From the NCBI RefSeq assembly GCF_030272615.1, contig NC_081407.1:373200998-373264997 (forward strand): DNA of 64,000 nt. Reading direction: 5' to 3'. Below are positions 23,079 through 34,096 of this stretch, piece after piece (position 1 is the stretch's first letter; every line of letters starts with the position of its first letter). The DNA is from Cryptomeria japonica (taxonomy: Eukaryota > Streptophyta > Pinopsida > Cupressales > Cupressaceae). The position numbers and the translations under genes are program-made. Below the pieces are notes generated by a model. It had not been told where the DNA came from. It worked only from the letters and a program-made list of their open reading frames with translations, and searched no databases.

Positions 23079-24083
23079 CTAGATCTGTTGTGAGACAAAT
23101 TTGTGCAAGATCATATTGCATTTGAACAAATTTCTTAAATGCATAACATTTTCCAAGAGAATGTGAATATGAATCATGAAAATGAAATATTCAATACCTT
23201 TCACTTGCTTAAGATTTTTGTTTTTATTTTGAGGAGGAAAGGAAATGTGCCTGTAATATTTCAATCTCCAATAGATTCTTGCAGCTAATCTGTCAAGATG
23301 ATAAATATCGTCTTGACATAAAGGAGAGGGATTTTTAGAAGAAGAAGTTTCATTATCCATAATTCTAATTTTGCCACTATTTATGCCATCTTAAATAGAT
23401 TTTTGAAAATCAGAGCAATCATCAGCATTATGGTCATGGGTTTGATGAAATGAACAAAAAGGACACTTTGAGGAAGAAGCATTCTTGTGGGCTCTCTTGA
23501 TTTGTTGTTTTTGAAGGTAATCTTTAAAGTTTTGAAGTCAAAGGAATTCATCCATAGAAAGAGGGGTACTACTTCCTACGCCTCTTGTAGTAGTTTGTGT
23601 AGGAGGATTTACAGGTACACAAATTCCATGCTCAAATTTCCCAATTCCTTGTCCTTTAAAACCTTGTTATGTAATTATATGAAAGCCACAACTATAAGAA
23701 TGTTGCAATTGACTAAATGGAGGAACAAGATCATAAATTTCTTTGAAATCTGATATGTAAGGAGGTAGAAAAGGATTTGTAGATGAAGGAGGAGTATCAT
23801 GTGAAATGACAATCTCTTTGCCTTTGTCAAGCTTATCCTTTTTGGAAAATTGGGGAAGAACATATTCATCATCTAAAAGCTCAGTTTTAGTTATCTCTAT
23901 GCGAGGGGAAAGGTCGTGAATAAAATGCATGACATCATCCTCCCTACATATACTTTGATGTTGAAGATAGGTCTTAGGAGAATAAGGAGGATCTAAAGAT
24001 GTAAGAATGTTGATGTTTTGATTTTCCCCCCCTTTCTCAAGGATATGTGTATGAGAAGAAGATGTATCCATATTACTTTCCAA
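23079..24083 (-). pseudogene. Element A ORF: G-patch followed by CHHC zinc finger
   Basis: 335 codons in one frame, interrupted by stops at 23667-23669 (TAA), 23538-23540 (TGA) and 23391-23393 (TAA). Acidic/Pro-rich N-terminus; then a G-patch spanning the first stop (SYSCGFHIIT, then QGFKGQGIGKFEHGICVPV); then CPFCSFHQTHDHNADDC, which fits CX2HX4HX4C as in the element C Gag. G-patch proteins bind RNA or aid retroviral-type RT; the finger likely binds genomic RNA. No capsid domain is recognised upstream. Decayed, so current function is unlikely. Confidence 0.7.
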
Positions 24084-25090
24084 TGCTTGCTATTTTTTAG
24101 AGAGGTCATTGGTTATAGCATTAAGTCTCATCTCATTCACACGAGATACCCTAGGAGAGGTACAAGGGTTAAGGTTTGTATTGTTAGGATCTACAAAATA
24201 TTTAAGGTGATTAACATAGTAAATGCATTTTGTTAACAACATCACCATAATGCAACATAAATGATACATGAAAGCTTTGAGATTTAATTGAAAAGGAAAT
24301 AATTTGGAAATCCTAACAACACAATATGTGCTATCAATAAAGAGAAGCAACATGAAATGAAATAAACTCTTATTTGAATCATGATTGTAGTAAATATATG
24401 CAAAAAACAATGTAATCACATGTGAAAGAGCAAGTAAATCCAATTGATTAATTGCCATTAAAAGTCTCTTAAGTGAAATCTGAATTTGTTGGAAAAGAAG
24501 ATCTAAAATTAGGACCTTTCTATGAAAATTAATTTTAAGATTTGAATTTGATGAATTTTGAATTTGTGTTTGACCTTAGAGAGTGTTAAAATTGATAAAG
24601 TATGCTGATTTTTTGGATCTGAGCAGAAAAATATAGTCAATTCCGTCTCCCAAAATTTTGGGGAAAAAGTCGAGGACCGTGGCGAAAGTGCACATGGTCC
24701 AACGAACTTTTTTCAAAATTTTCAAGGATGATAGAAATTATGATTTTAATGCGGAATCCAAAAAAATAGCCGATTTGGAGATGTCTACAATCAAACTTGC
24801 AGTCAAAGGTCGAAAATAGAAGAATCTTAAAAATTAGGGTGTTATGATTTCACCACTGAATTTTCAGAGTAAAGAGACAGATTTGAATTGCAATTTTGAA
24901 ATAGAAATCAGATCTGAAACAAGCAATTAAAATTTTACACCTCATAAGCTTAAGTTTCTCAAAATGAAAAATTAAGGTTTTTATACAGTTAACCTCTAAA
25001 ATTTGCAAATAGATCAAACTTGAAATTGAAAATTTGAAATTCAAATTGCAATTAATCAGATCTAATAATGAGAAATCAGAATTAATGTGT

Positions 25091-25108
25091 AAGATGTCGA
25101 GTTCACCA
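25091..25108 (-). promoter_or_regulatory. Element A primer-binding site (tRNA-Trp type, decayed)
   Basis: The minus strand reads TGGTGAACTCGACATCTT next to the 5' LTR. The intact form in B and C is TGGTGAACCCGACGTGAA, complementary to the plant tRNA-Trp 3' end as I recall it. Confidence 0.7.
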
Positions 25109-25111
25109 GAA

Positions 25112-26257
25112 TATAAAGTGGAAAATTGGATCCTAGTGACTCCCCACCTAGGAGAGAGAAAGGAAGTCACTACGATGATTTTCACTTAGAGGAACTCTAC
25201 ATTCAAAAGAGGGGCTTGAATCCACTAGATCCAAATGCGAGGGAAATAAGGATTTGAATTCCAAGTGGATTGCAAGGGTTGAAGTGTGATTTACCCTCTT
25301 TTGTAAATGAGAAAGTTGACTATGCGGAAAAGAGAGACAAAATGAGTGAAATGAGGAGCTACCAATTCAGGATCGCGCTCTAACTTCGGATCTGAGCTAA
25401 TTAGACTGATACGGATCTTCCCTACAAATTTGGAGAAAAGTCATCGAAATTGTGGTAGGAATGTACATGGTCCTCCACAAAAGCCGCAAAATGAAAAGGG
25501 TTCTTTCGTCTCTGCAAATGAAACCCAAACTTTCAATTACAGTTGTGCACCTGTAACCTACACACATAAAAGAGAGGAAAAGGGGGTTGTGGATAAAGGT
25601 TTGCCTTAGTCAAACCTCGGTTAAGGAATCAACCTTGAAAGAAAGTAATTGCAAATGTTTGAATGTAAACAATGGAAATGTATACCTTGTAGATCTGCAA
25701 CTTGTTGATAATGGTTGCTTTTCTTTTTTAATGTAATCACAAGTGTCATATGAAATGGCATGTAACATGACAAAACCCTAACACGCACACATGCTTGCAA
25801 ATTAATGTTGTAATGTTGCTCCAATGGATGAATCAAGAAGACTTGAATGCTTGAATTCTTGATGATGACCTTGAAATCCTGTATCTTATCCTTATGCCTA
25901 TCCTCCTCCCCCAAATGAGGGAATTGAATCCCCTTCTATACATGCCTCAAGGATTAATTTTCAACCACCGAAGGCCGACAAAAAGGAATTACAAACCCTG
26001 AAGGAAAATTATACATTGGAGACTGGGCAGACCTAACTTAGGGCCACCCTAATGGGTGGGGACAGGGGTGCCACGCCCTTGTCCTGCCCTATTTTGGGGC
26101 TCGGACATGGTCTAGAGCAGCCACAAGTCTTGAAGGAGGAAGGGTGAAGGGGTGAGAATGCAGAAATAGGTCTTGGTTAGGGAAGAAGATGTCGTCACCG
26201 AGGTGAGGACCTAAAATGTGGTTAAAATTGTAGGGGTCACAATTTTATGACACTACA
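25112..26257 (-). repeat. Element A 5' LTR
   Basis: 1146 bp, partner of 19451-20605. Its inner terminus has TA instead of TG (25112-25113), and its outer end CACTACA is intact. Confidence 0.9.
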
Positions 26258-27289
26258 GGTGCTTCGAAAGCTATCTTTCTTATCCGAGTTGTTGTTGTTA
26301 AGTGTTCTTGAGTGTTAGTGTGTTGATCGATGAAGATTTGAATAAGTGGTGTTGGTGCATCTATTGTGGATGGTTCTAACGTGCTTGTTGATGTTTCCTA
26401 ATCATGTCCTATTTGTTTTGGTGGTCTACAATGATTATTGTGTGATTTCTTGATGATCTTCTTGGTCTAGTGATATTCTTCATGTTATGTGGTATTTTGG
26501 TGGTGTAACGTGTTGTGGTTGATCTTGGCAAGATTTCTGGTGGTGGTGTGTGTTTGAGGAGTCGATTTAGGTCCATGGTATGATGTCTATGATATTGTAT
26601 TGGTCTGGTGATTGATTTATGTATCGTGTGATGTAATTTTGTAATTAGGTGTTAAGGGTTTGGCCGACCTTGTAGTCAAGGTTGATGATTTGTATAAATG
26701 GATGTAATATTCATGTAATTGGTGGTTCAGTGTGGTTGTTGTTGAGTCTGCATTATCAGAGAGTGGTGTATGTGAAATCAAGTGAATTAATCTTTTGGTA
26801 TGGTGTGTTGAGTAGAGATTGGTGAAGGGCAGACATTTGGGCTTAACTAGAACTGTCATCAGGCTTTAGCAGATGTTGTCATCAGGCTTTAACAGATGCT
26901 ATTTTTGCAGTTCATTATTTTTGGATTTTAATCTAAATCTTTTTGTAAAGTAGTGAACCTTCCCTAAGTGTTGGAGCCTTCTGGGTCATTGTAATTTAAG
27001 CAGTGAGCTCTAAGCAATATGCCTGAATGCATGCGCATTCTCCATTGTAATATTTACATATACTACTACAGAGTATCATCTCATTGTGGGTGGGTTCCCA
27101 TCGTGGATTTTCCCTTAACCAGGTTTTCCACGTCAAAAAAATTGGTGTTATGTGTGTTGTTCTTATTGTTGTTATCTTTCTTTTTGCTGCAATTGATTAG
27201 ATCTGAGATTGTGCTTAATTGATTTAATCTAGTGAAAACTGATTCACCCCCCCCCCCCTCTCAGTTTCCCCTCCTTGATGTTTCCAACA

Positions 27290-28569
27290 AATACTTTTAT
27301 CAATCCCCAAGCTATAGTTATAATCTTTAAAACACTATACATTTCCCCCTTGAAATTAATCTTCCAACAATCACAAGAAAATAATCTTTTGTAAGAACAC
27401 AGAAAGCAAATTTTCTTCCAGAAATCAAATTACAAAGGAGCAAAATCCTCTAACCTGGATGAATATAAGTTATGGCAATGAGATTTGTAGAAGAGAAAAA
27501 TCCAAAATCCAAATCTAAAAGCTTTCTCCAATTCAAAATCCAAACAAAATCTCCAAAATCATAGAAAACCAGTCCAAAAGCTAACCCGACAACACTCTTA
27601 GAAAACTCAATAAATAAATTTGAAATCCAAACTATAGAAAGAATATCGAACAACCAAAATATTCCTACAAACTATATAATGTACCTATCATGCATAAAAT
27701 CAAGGTAGATAATATAAAAGAATATTATTTACTTACCCCTTCAAGATCAACCAATAGAAATAAAGGGTAGGTAAACTATATAATATATCCGATAATACAT
27801 ATAGTAACAAGGGAAATAATACTATAAACATTAATAGCTTAATAGTAAATCAAACCCCATGAATAAATTAAATAATTAAATAAATAAAAGCCAACATAAA
27901 TAAAATTCACAAATAAATATAAAAACACAAACCATATAAAATAATTAAATAAATAAATAATAAATAGTCGATTAAATAATAAATCAGATAAATCAAGCTT
28001 AATAATCATTAATCAAGCGAATCAATAATTAAAATAATCCAATCTATAAAATAAATCAATTCTAATATCAACAACTATGTTAATCGATTATCAATTAAAT
28101 AAATAATCCAATACTCACATTACACAAAACACCCAACACCAGGGTCAAACACATATTGCGAAATAATATGTGACAAGGCAACTCAACTAAAATTGATGAC
28201 TGACTAGGATATCAACTAGGACCTAGAGTGTAAGAGGGAAACTATGTCATCTCCAGCAACTTGCCATTTGGATAAAGACACGCTTAGACCTGTGAGACCA
28301 GGTGGAGTCAATGTCTAGTACCTACAATCTTGCATCCACCAATAACCACGAGACACCATATGTGATAACATATACATATCATAAGTGATCAAACGAGTGA
28401 TAGAGAATCACAATGTCCTATCATGCTTGTAATGAGTGATGTGACATCATCCTTATCACGAATAAACTAGAAGACAATCACAATCATTATAGCATCAATT
28501 CAATCATCATAATCATGAAATACGGTTAGCATATCCAAGATATCATCGAAATACCATAAGCAATACGAT
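27290..28569. other. Unassigned AT-rich DNA
   Basis: No gene recognised. 27660-28130 is a low-complexity AATAAAT-type stretch. 28140-28570 is unique-looking with no coding frame. Confidence 0.4.
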
Positions 28570-28574
28570 CCATT
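28570..28574. repeat. TSD of TRIM, left
   Basis: CCATT here versus CCATC at 28948-28952: a 4/5 match flanking the TRIM. Confidence 0.6.
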
Positions 28575-28947
28575 TGTTACAAGTGTGGTTGTCGTTGCAC
28601 CAAAATATCGACCTGTTAATGCCCAATACAACCACTAGACTTATAGAACCCATAGGAGGCAGTTAAGCCACGTCACAAACCCAAGCGATGCATTGCACAA
28701 CACAAGGAGACCAAGGGCGTACACCTTGCAACAATCCCCCCCAACGCAAGCGAGGGGTTTGAACTTGTGACCAAACTCTGATACCACTTGTTACAAGTAT
28801 GATTTTTGTTGCATCAAAAGATCAACCTATTAATGCCTGATACAAACACTAGACTTATAGAATCCACAGGAGGCGGTTAAGCCATGTCACAAACCCGAGC
28901 ATTGCACTGCATAGCATAAGGAGACCAAGGGCGCACACCTTGCAACA
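28575..28947 (-). mobile_element. TRIM (373-bp terminal-repeat retrotransposon in miniature)
   Basis: Complete. Two 159-bp LTRs (28575-28733, 28789-28947) begin TGTTAC and end GCAACA on the plus strand, and differ at roughly 25 positions by eye. The 55-bp interior contains only a primer site (28776-28786, TGGTATCAGAG on the minus strand, perfect initiator tRNA-Met match, 2 bp from the right LTR) and a G7 tract (28736-28742) next to the left LTR. No coding capacity. It lacks the 5S rRNA-like segment of Cassandra TRIMs. Mobilisation would need proteins from another element. Confidence 0.9.
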
Positions 28948-28970
28948 CCATCATCATAATAACCCAAGAC

Positions 28971-28975
28971 ATATC
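28971..28975. repeat. TSD of deleted Lys-family element, left
   Basis: ATATC, identical to 30714-30718. Confidence 0.75.
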
Positions 28976-29026
28976 TGTGCACCTGATTTGTTTCATCAGT
29001 GCATTTGATGTTTGCTTGTTGTACTG

Positions 29027-29131
29027 CAAATGCACTATAATAGTGATCGTATGCGCTATAAAAAAGATCAAATGCGCTATACCAGAGACCAAATATGCTG
29101 CAGTGTACCACGTATGTGCTAAAAGATTCTG
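29027..29131 (-). repeat. 21-bp tandem array, five units
   Basis: Five exact-period units (29027, 29048, 29069, 29090, 29111) orthologous to the last five of the array at 4792-4896, in the same place relative to the primer site. Confidence 0.85.
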
Positions 29132-29191
29132 GAATTTTTTTTGGCTAGACCTATGCAAAATTGTTAAAATTTTGATCAAATTAGGGGTTTA

Positions 29192-29209
29192 GCCCTACAG
29201 TGGGTGCCA
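29192..29209 (-). promoter_or_regulatory. Primer-binding site, tRNA-Lys type
   Basis: TGGCACCCACTGTAGGGC on the minus strand, four bases from the LTR end. It differs from TGGCGCCCACCGTGGGGC at three positions, all transitions. Confidence 0.65.
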
Positions 29210-30957
29210 AAAAAGTGCACCTGATTTGTTGGAGGCATGCAAGACAACAAGCAAACATTAAATTCACCCATGAAACATTATATCAATAAATCTAAATGAA
29301 GAAAACATGTCCATCAAATCAAATTGCTCAAAACTGTCTCATGGTCCTCTATCTCCAAGGATCTTCAAGATTCAAGGTGGCTCTCAGGTTGGAAGAGCAC
29401 TTGATCTTTTAGATGTCAACCTAAAGAACGAGAGATGAAGAATGATCTAGGATCAAAATGGATGCAACTAAGATCCTCGTGATTACATGAAAAAATATTG
29501 ATATGATATGGATGAAGAACTATGATAGATGATATGCAAGATGGAGGTGTATTTCCAAATTGAAAGATTAAGTGATGTAATTAAGCTAAGATGAAGATGA
29601 AATATGAGAATGCTATGGAATTGATATGAAATTAAGCTAAATGATAATCTAAACATGATATAATCTAAACTATGATGCAATTAGGATGGCCTAGATGTTT
29701 GAGGGTGAACAATTAGAGCTCCTTGATAACCTGCACAACAAAATAACTACAATATAGATGCAAAAGATGATGGATATCAAGATTGAAGAAAGGGGCTCTA
29801 TTTATAGAGAAAATAAAGAAATGGATGGCCAAGATTGAGCAATCTTAACAAGGGCTAGGATTGAAAGTTATCAATCCATGAGGGGAATTCAATCCAATCC
29901 CAAGTTGACAAATGTCACCTTGAGATGGCTTGAGAGGATGCTAAGCAAGCATTAGATGCTAAGTATTAGGGATAACCTCAAGGGATGCCATCATTGGATA
30001 ATGCTATTATCCAGGGGAGCATGCTATTGTCCAAGAGGTAAACTCTTGTGCAAAGTTGAGGGATGGCCAAAGGGACAACCATCATGGGCTAGGATGATGT
30101 CTTGTAAGAGGCATTAAATGCTCTTTGAAGACTTTGGAGGTTAACTTGTTGAAGAAGGTAAAGTCTTCAACACATTTCGAAGACTTTCCCCAAATTTGGA
30201 GAAGTGACTCCCCCAAATTTAGGGATGTGACATGATTAGAGGAATTAGGATAGTTAATGAGGGGTTAGAGGGGTTCTAGAAGAATATTAGCATGCTAATG
30301 GATCATGTAGGAGAATGCAAGTGGAGGGAAATAGGCATTTTTAGATAAAATAAAAGATTTATTTTAGCCAAAACGGGTGCAACTTGCATTTGTAGGATTT
30401 TGCAAGTGGGGGGACTATTCACAAATAAATAATGATGTATTTAAATGCAAAGGGATTTTAATCAAATGTAAATTCAATTAAAAGGGAAAAGGGGGGTTTT
30501 AATTAAATAAATAATATTTATTCAATTAAATGGCTAAAGGGTACTTAATCAAACTATAGGTTAGGCTAGAGGAAAATAATTTTAATCAAATCTTTAATTT
30601 GATTAATAGGCCGATCAGAAGAATAGGGATATTAATTAAACCTTAGTCTAATTAATAGGTGAATAAATGATGATTAAATGAATAATTGGTTGTGCAAGTT
30701 TTAGGTGTCTACAATATCAATCATCCATAAGAGTCATCATATAATATATGTCAATATAAAATGTCTATCATTAGTCGTAGCATCTAATCACATAGATACA
30801 TTCATAAGCATCAATCAAGACATCAAAAGGCAAGTCTTGGAGAGGACACTATAGTGATCAAGAGGTACAAATATGAGTGTAGAGCTTGAGAGACAGAAGG
30901 AATGAGGGATTCAATGAGAGTTAGAGAGATAGGTCTAGAGAGAGATGTATAAATATG

Positions 30958-30960
<3 letters not shown>

Positions 30961-31031
<71 letters not shown>
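30961..31031. repeat. (GA)n microsatellite, about 35 repeats, uninterrupted
   Basis: A 71-bp perfect GA tract, flanked by further GAGAG-rich sequence (30880-31090). Confidence 0.98.
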
Positions 31032-31033
<2 letters not shown>

Positions 31034-32434
31034 GGAATGATAGGTTTAGATCTTAGGAGAGAGAGGTAGAGAAATGAATAAAGAGAGATAACATAGTTTA
31101 CCAAACTTTATTAAACTCAGTAAAAGTCCTAAATTCCCTATTATTAATTACTTATTTAGTGTTTCATGTATTTTGAGATGATTGTGACAAAAATATCATG
31201 AAAGAGGGAATTTGTATGAAAAAGCTGTGAGCATTTGATGTTTCAAAAATAAAGGATGAATTTAAATTAATTTAAATTATTTTTTAATACAAAATATAGA
31301 AACACTACCTATTCCATAGCATAGAGCTCTAAATCACCTTTCCAACACCTTAAAAAATCAAAATTTTGTTTTGAAATGTAAAAGTTATGCCCATTTTACT
31401 AAAATGTGTTTTTTTAATTTTTTCATAACGAATATTTGATTTGGTTTCCAAAATGGACATTTGTTTTCAACGGATATCCGATTTGTAAACATGACATCAC
31501 AATACTGATGTTAAGAAACGGATATCCATTAATAACGAATATCCATTTTTTTTGACATAATTTTTTCCCTCCATTTTTCGCTCAGGATTGTTTTGGGATT
31601 TGGCTAGGACATGCCAAGCCTAGAAAGTCAACACAAAAAAAGTGTTTTTGAGTTTTCCTTGTTTTTCCAGACTTTGCCTTGGTGGTTGACGACTTCTTTT
31701 TATCCGAAATTGATGAAACAAAAAAAGTTTTTTAAGGACATTCTTAGCTTTCCAACAATATGCTTTTTTCCTTATTTTGACTTTAACAAATAATTATTAT
31801 TCATTTTCTAATTGAATTTTGACTAAAGTTCTGATTGATAGGCTGATTGAAAAACATCTATAACTTTCAAACAGTATCACATTTTTTTAATCCAAAATAT
31901 GTGTCACATTCTATACTTCTCATACTATAAGATTAAAAAAAATGAATTTCATAAAGTTTTGACCAAGTTAAGGTGGTTAGACATACGAGTTTTAATATTT
32001 TTAAAAAATTGTAGTAAAAAATTCATAATTAATTATTTACTTCAAAAAAATTTACAAAAAAATATGTTTCACATTTGAACATGAGTCTTCTAGTTATATT
32101 TAAAATCTTATAACAAAATAATATGATTTGATTGTGGTTAGGGTGGTCAAGCATACACCTACTTATCTTTTTTCTGAAATTTTGGTACTTCTACATTGAA
32201 ATTTCAAAATTTCGTTATATAGATTTTTTAATTTTTTTAGAAAACAACTAGTAGCTTAGAAACTAAATTTAATTTTCTACAAATTTTGTTCTTACATATT
32301 TTTAAAATAATGTTCATAACTTAAATTCAAATTTTTACATCAAGTTGCCTAAATCTGCAATTTTTGCAATTTCATTGCCACTTAAGGGCCTAGTTTGGCC
32401 CACCATGATCCTGTGCATACCCTTTTAAAACTTC
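31032..32434. other. Unassigned AT-rich DNA
   Basis: No gene or element recognised. The short phrase CGGATATCC(G/A) occurs near 31470-31530. Otherwise it is low-complexity A/T sequence without coding signals. Confidence 0.4.
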
Positions 32435-32439
32435 ACAAT
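32435..32439. repeat. TSD of B/C composite, left
   Basis: ACAAT, identical to 49929-49933 at the far end of the 17.5-kb mosaic. Confidence 0.75.
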
Positions 32440-34081
32440 TGTGTGGGTGAAAAAGTGACACTAAGCAAACATGCCCTAATCTCACTTTCAATCACACATT
32501 TGTGGAATACGAAAGAGCCTAGAGGTATCACACAATTGGCTACTTCTTTTTGTGGAAGAGAGAGCCACGGGCTACCTATTAGGATTTCTATTCCTTTGTT
32601 GTAATTGAAAGATAAAATGATGCAAGTTCAATTCCTAACCCCAAAGTGCAAGTACGAACTAATAACAAGATTGCAGAATTGAACTTAAACAATGGAAAGC
32701 TGTAAACACAAGGACAAGACAAGAATGCAAATGCGTACCCGGAGTTAAAATCTGAGTGAAAATGTTTGGGACAGGGGCGCGGGCGCCACTGTCCTGATTC
32801 TGCACCTGAAACTGCTCCGGAAACTGCTGTTTTGCATCCTGGAAAGCTGTCAAAAATGCTGAAAACTACTGTCTGTCAGGAGGACCAAGGCGCCCAGCGC
32901 CCCTGTCCCAGGGACCAGGGTGCCCCACGCCCCTGTCCTGGTCTTTTGCTCTGCAATTTGGTGTGTTGTTCAGTCTTAGTCTGCTTCCGTTGGATCTGCA
33001 ACTTGCGGCGTCGTCCGAATCCCGAAACCTGCACTTATATCTGAAAAGGTGTTTTGGGCAGCTATATAGGGTTTTGCCTTAGTCAAACCCCCGCTTTGGT
33101 GATTTCCACCTCCACGAATAGCCAAGTTGTATTGTAAAAGTAATGTGTGTGCAGACCTTGTGTGTGTGCAAGATCCTAAAATGCAAGTAAGCAAACTAGA
33201 GCAACCTAGAAAGTAAACCCTAATTGCTTGTAAATGATAATGTAAATGCTCCAAATCAAGATGTAAAGAGATCTAAAGCATGAATACAAGTGATATAATG
33301 AGGCTTATGCAAAGACATGAAAACAACATGAAATCATACCCAACCCCAAGGGAGGGGTACAAGCCAATCTTCAGTCGGTGATCCCCTATTGCTCTTCAAT
33401 GTCTTCAAAGCCCTAAATGGATGAATGAAATTGATGAATGCTTGATGGATGGATGTTGAATGTTGTTGAAGTCTTCAAAGATCTGCTCTTTCACTGCATA
33501 GAAGGCCCTTGAAACCAAAAATTTGGATCCTTTCAAATGAAGAAAGAGAGTTCTTATATATGAAACCCTAGGTCTTAATTTCAACTTTTGGCCGACCTAG
33601 AGATTGAATCTCCCGCCAATTTCTTGGGGTTAAGCTTTATTTTTATGATTGGATCGTGCTCCTAAAATTTCGGGAAAAATGTCCGGGACCATGTGCACTC
33701 CGGGCGCCATGGTCCCGACAACTTTTCACCAAATTTTCAGGGCCGTCGGATATGATGATTTTAGAGAGAATCCCGAAGTTACAGGTGATTTCGAGATGTT
33801 TTGACCCCCGAAATCAAGCCCCCAAGTTCAAAATAGGACCTAATTAGGGTTTTTGATTAAATGATGTATTGGAGGAATAAAATGGAAGGGGCACACTTTA
33901 ATGAAAGGGCCCGACTTTATGATGTGGAAGATGATGAAATAGAACCTTAGACCTAATTAATTTAATTAATTAAGTGCTAAAGGGGAAATGCAATGCAAAA
34001 TGCAAGATGCGCCAAGGCGGGTGCTAAACTAGGTGTGAAATTGTACCACCCTAGCAAGTGCGTACAATTTACGACGCTACA
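32440..34081 (-). repeat. LTR-B, complete (3' LTR)
   Basis: 1642 bp, TGTGTGGGTG to ACGCTACA on the plus strand. It carries two GC-rich blocks in otherwise AT-rich DNA: the GGGGCGC repeat units at about 32766-32935, and the hairpin module at 33685-33716 (GGGACCATG ... CATGGTCCC, a 9-bp perfect stem). Confidence 0.9.
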
Positions 34082-34096
34082 TTTAGCCCCCACTTT
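34082..34096 (-). promoter_or_regulatory. Element B polypurine tract
   Basis: AAAGTGGGGGCTAAA on the minus strand, directly before LTR-B. Confidence 0.85.

Larger units (their letters stand above)
19451..26257 (-). mobile_element. Element A: non-autonomous LTR retrotransposon, tRNA-Trp primed
   Basis: 6.8 kb on the minus strand: 5' LTR 25112-26257, primer site 25091-25108, leader with hairpin module (24674-24700), one degenerate G-patch/zinc-finger ORF (24083-23079), a long non-coding 3' region (23078-20621), polypurine tract 20606-20620 and 3' LTR 19451-20605. No RT, RNase H or integrase was found. It shares primer type, polypurine tract, 3' non-coding region and hairpin with elements B and C. 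Inserted in the copia-type LTR. Confidence 0.85.
19086..27289 (+). mobile_element. Copia-type LTR (probably solo), split by element A
   Basis: The outer pieces are 19086-19450 and 26258-27289, about 1.4 kb together. They begin TGTTGG and end CCAACA, matched inverted termini. The right part has a TATA-like GTATAAATGG at 26692-26701 and, near 27085-27150, GGTGGGTTCCC then AACCAGGTTTTCCACG, typical of the 3' part of plant copia LTRs. A C-rich TTCACCCCCCC run (27243-27258) follows near the end. No copia gag-pol is present. Flanking 5-mers (ATTGA, AATAC) do not match. Confidence 0.6.
28976..30713 (-). mobile_element. Internally deleted tRNA-Lys-family LTR element with exact TSD
   Basis: Minus strand: a full 5' LTR (30713-29214, 1500 bp), primer site (29192-29209), a leader stub with five 21-bp units (29027-29131), then only the last 16-18 bp of a 3' LTR (28976-28993). 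That stub repeats the 5' LTR's own 3' end (both contain TGCACCTGATTTGTT on the plus strand). ATATC flanks both outer ends. The interior and nearly all of the 3' LTR were lost after or during insertion. The LTR aligns with 4979-6593. Confidence 0.8.

Noticed and set aside
28575-28947. Cassandra-type TRIM carrying 5S rRNA sequence
   Set aside because: No 5S-like internal promoter segment seen in either 159-bp LTR.
30823-31104. 93-codon minus-strand frame rich in Leu-Ser repeats
   Set aside because: Translation of the (GA)n microsatellite.
32395-33254. ORFs within LTR-B, repeated at 39409-40282 and 49686-49967
   Set aside because: Repeated only because the LTR is repeated; low-complexity products with no domains.
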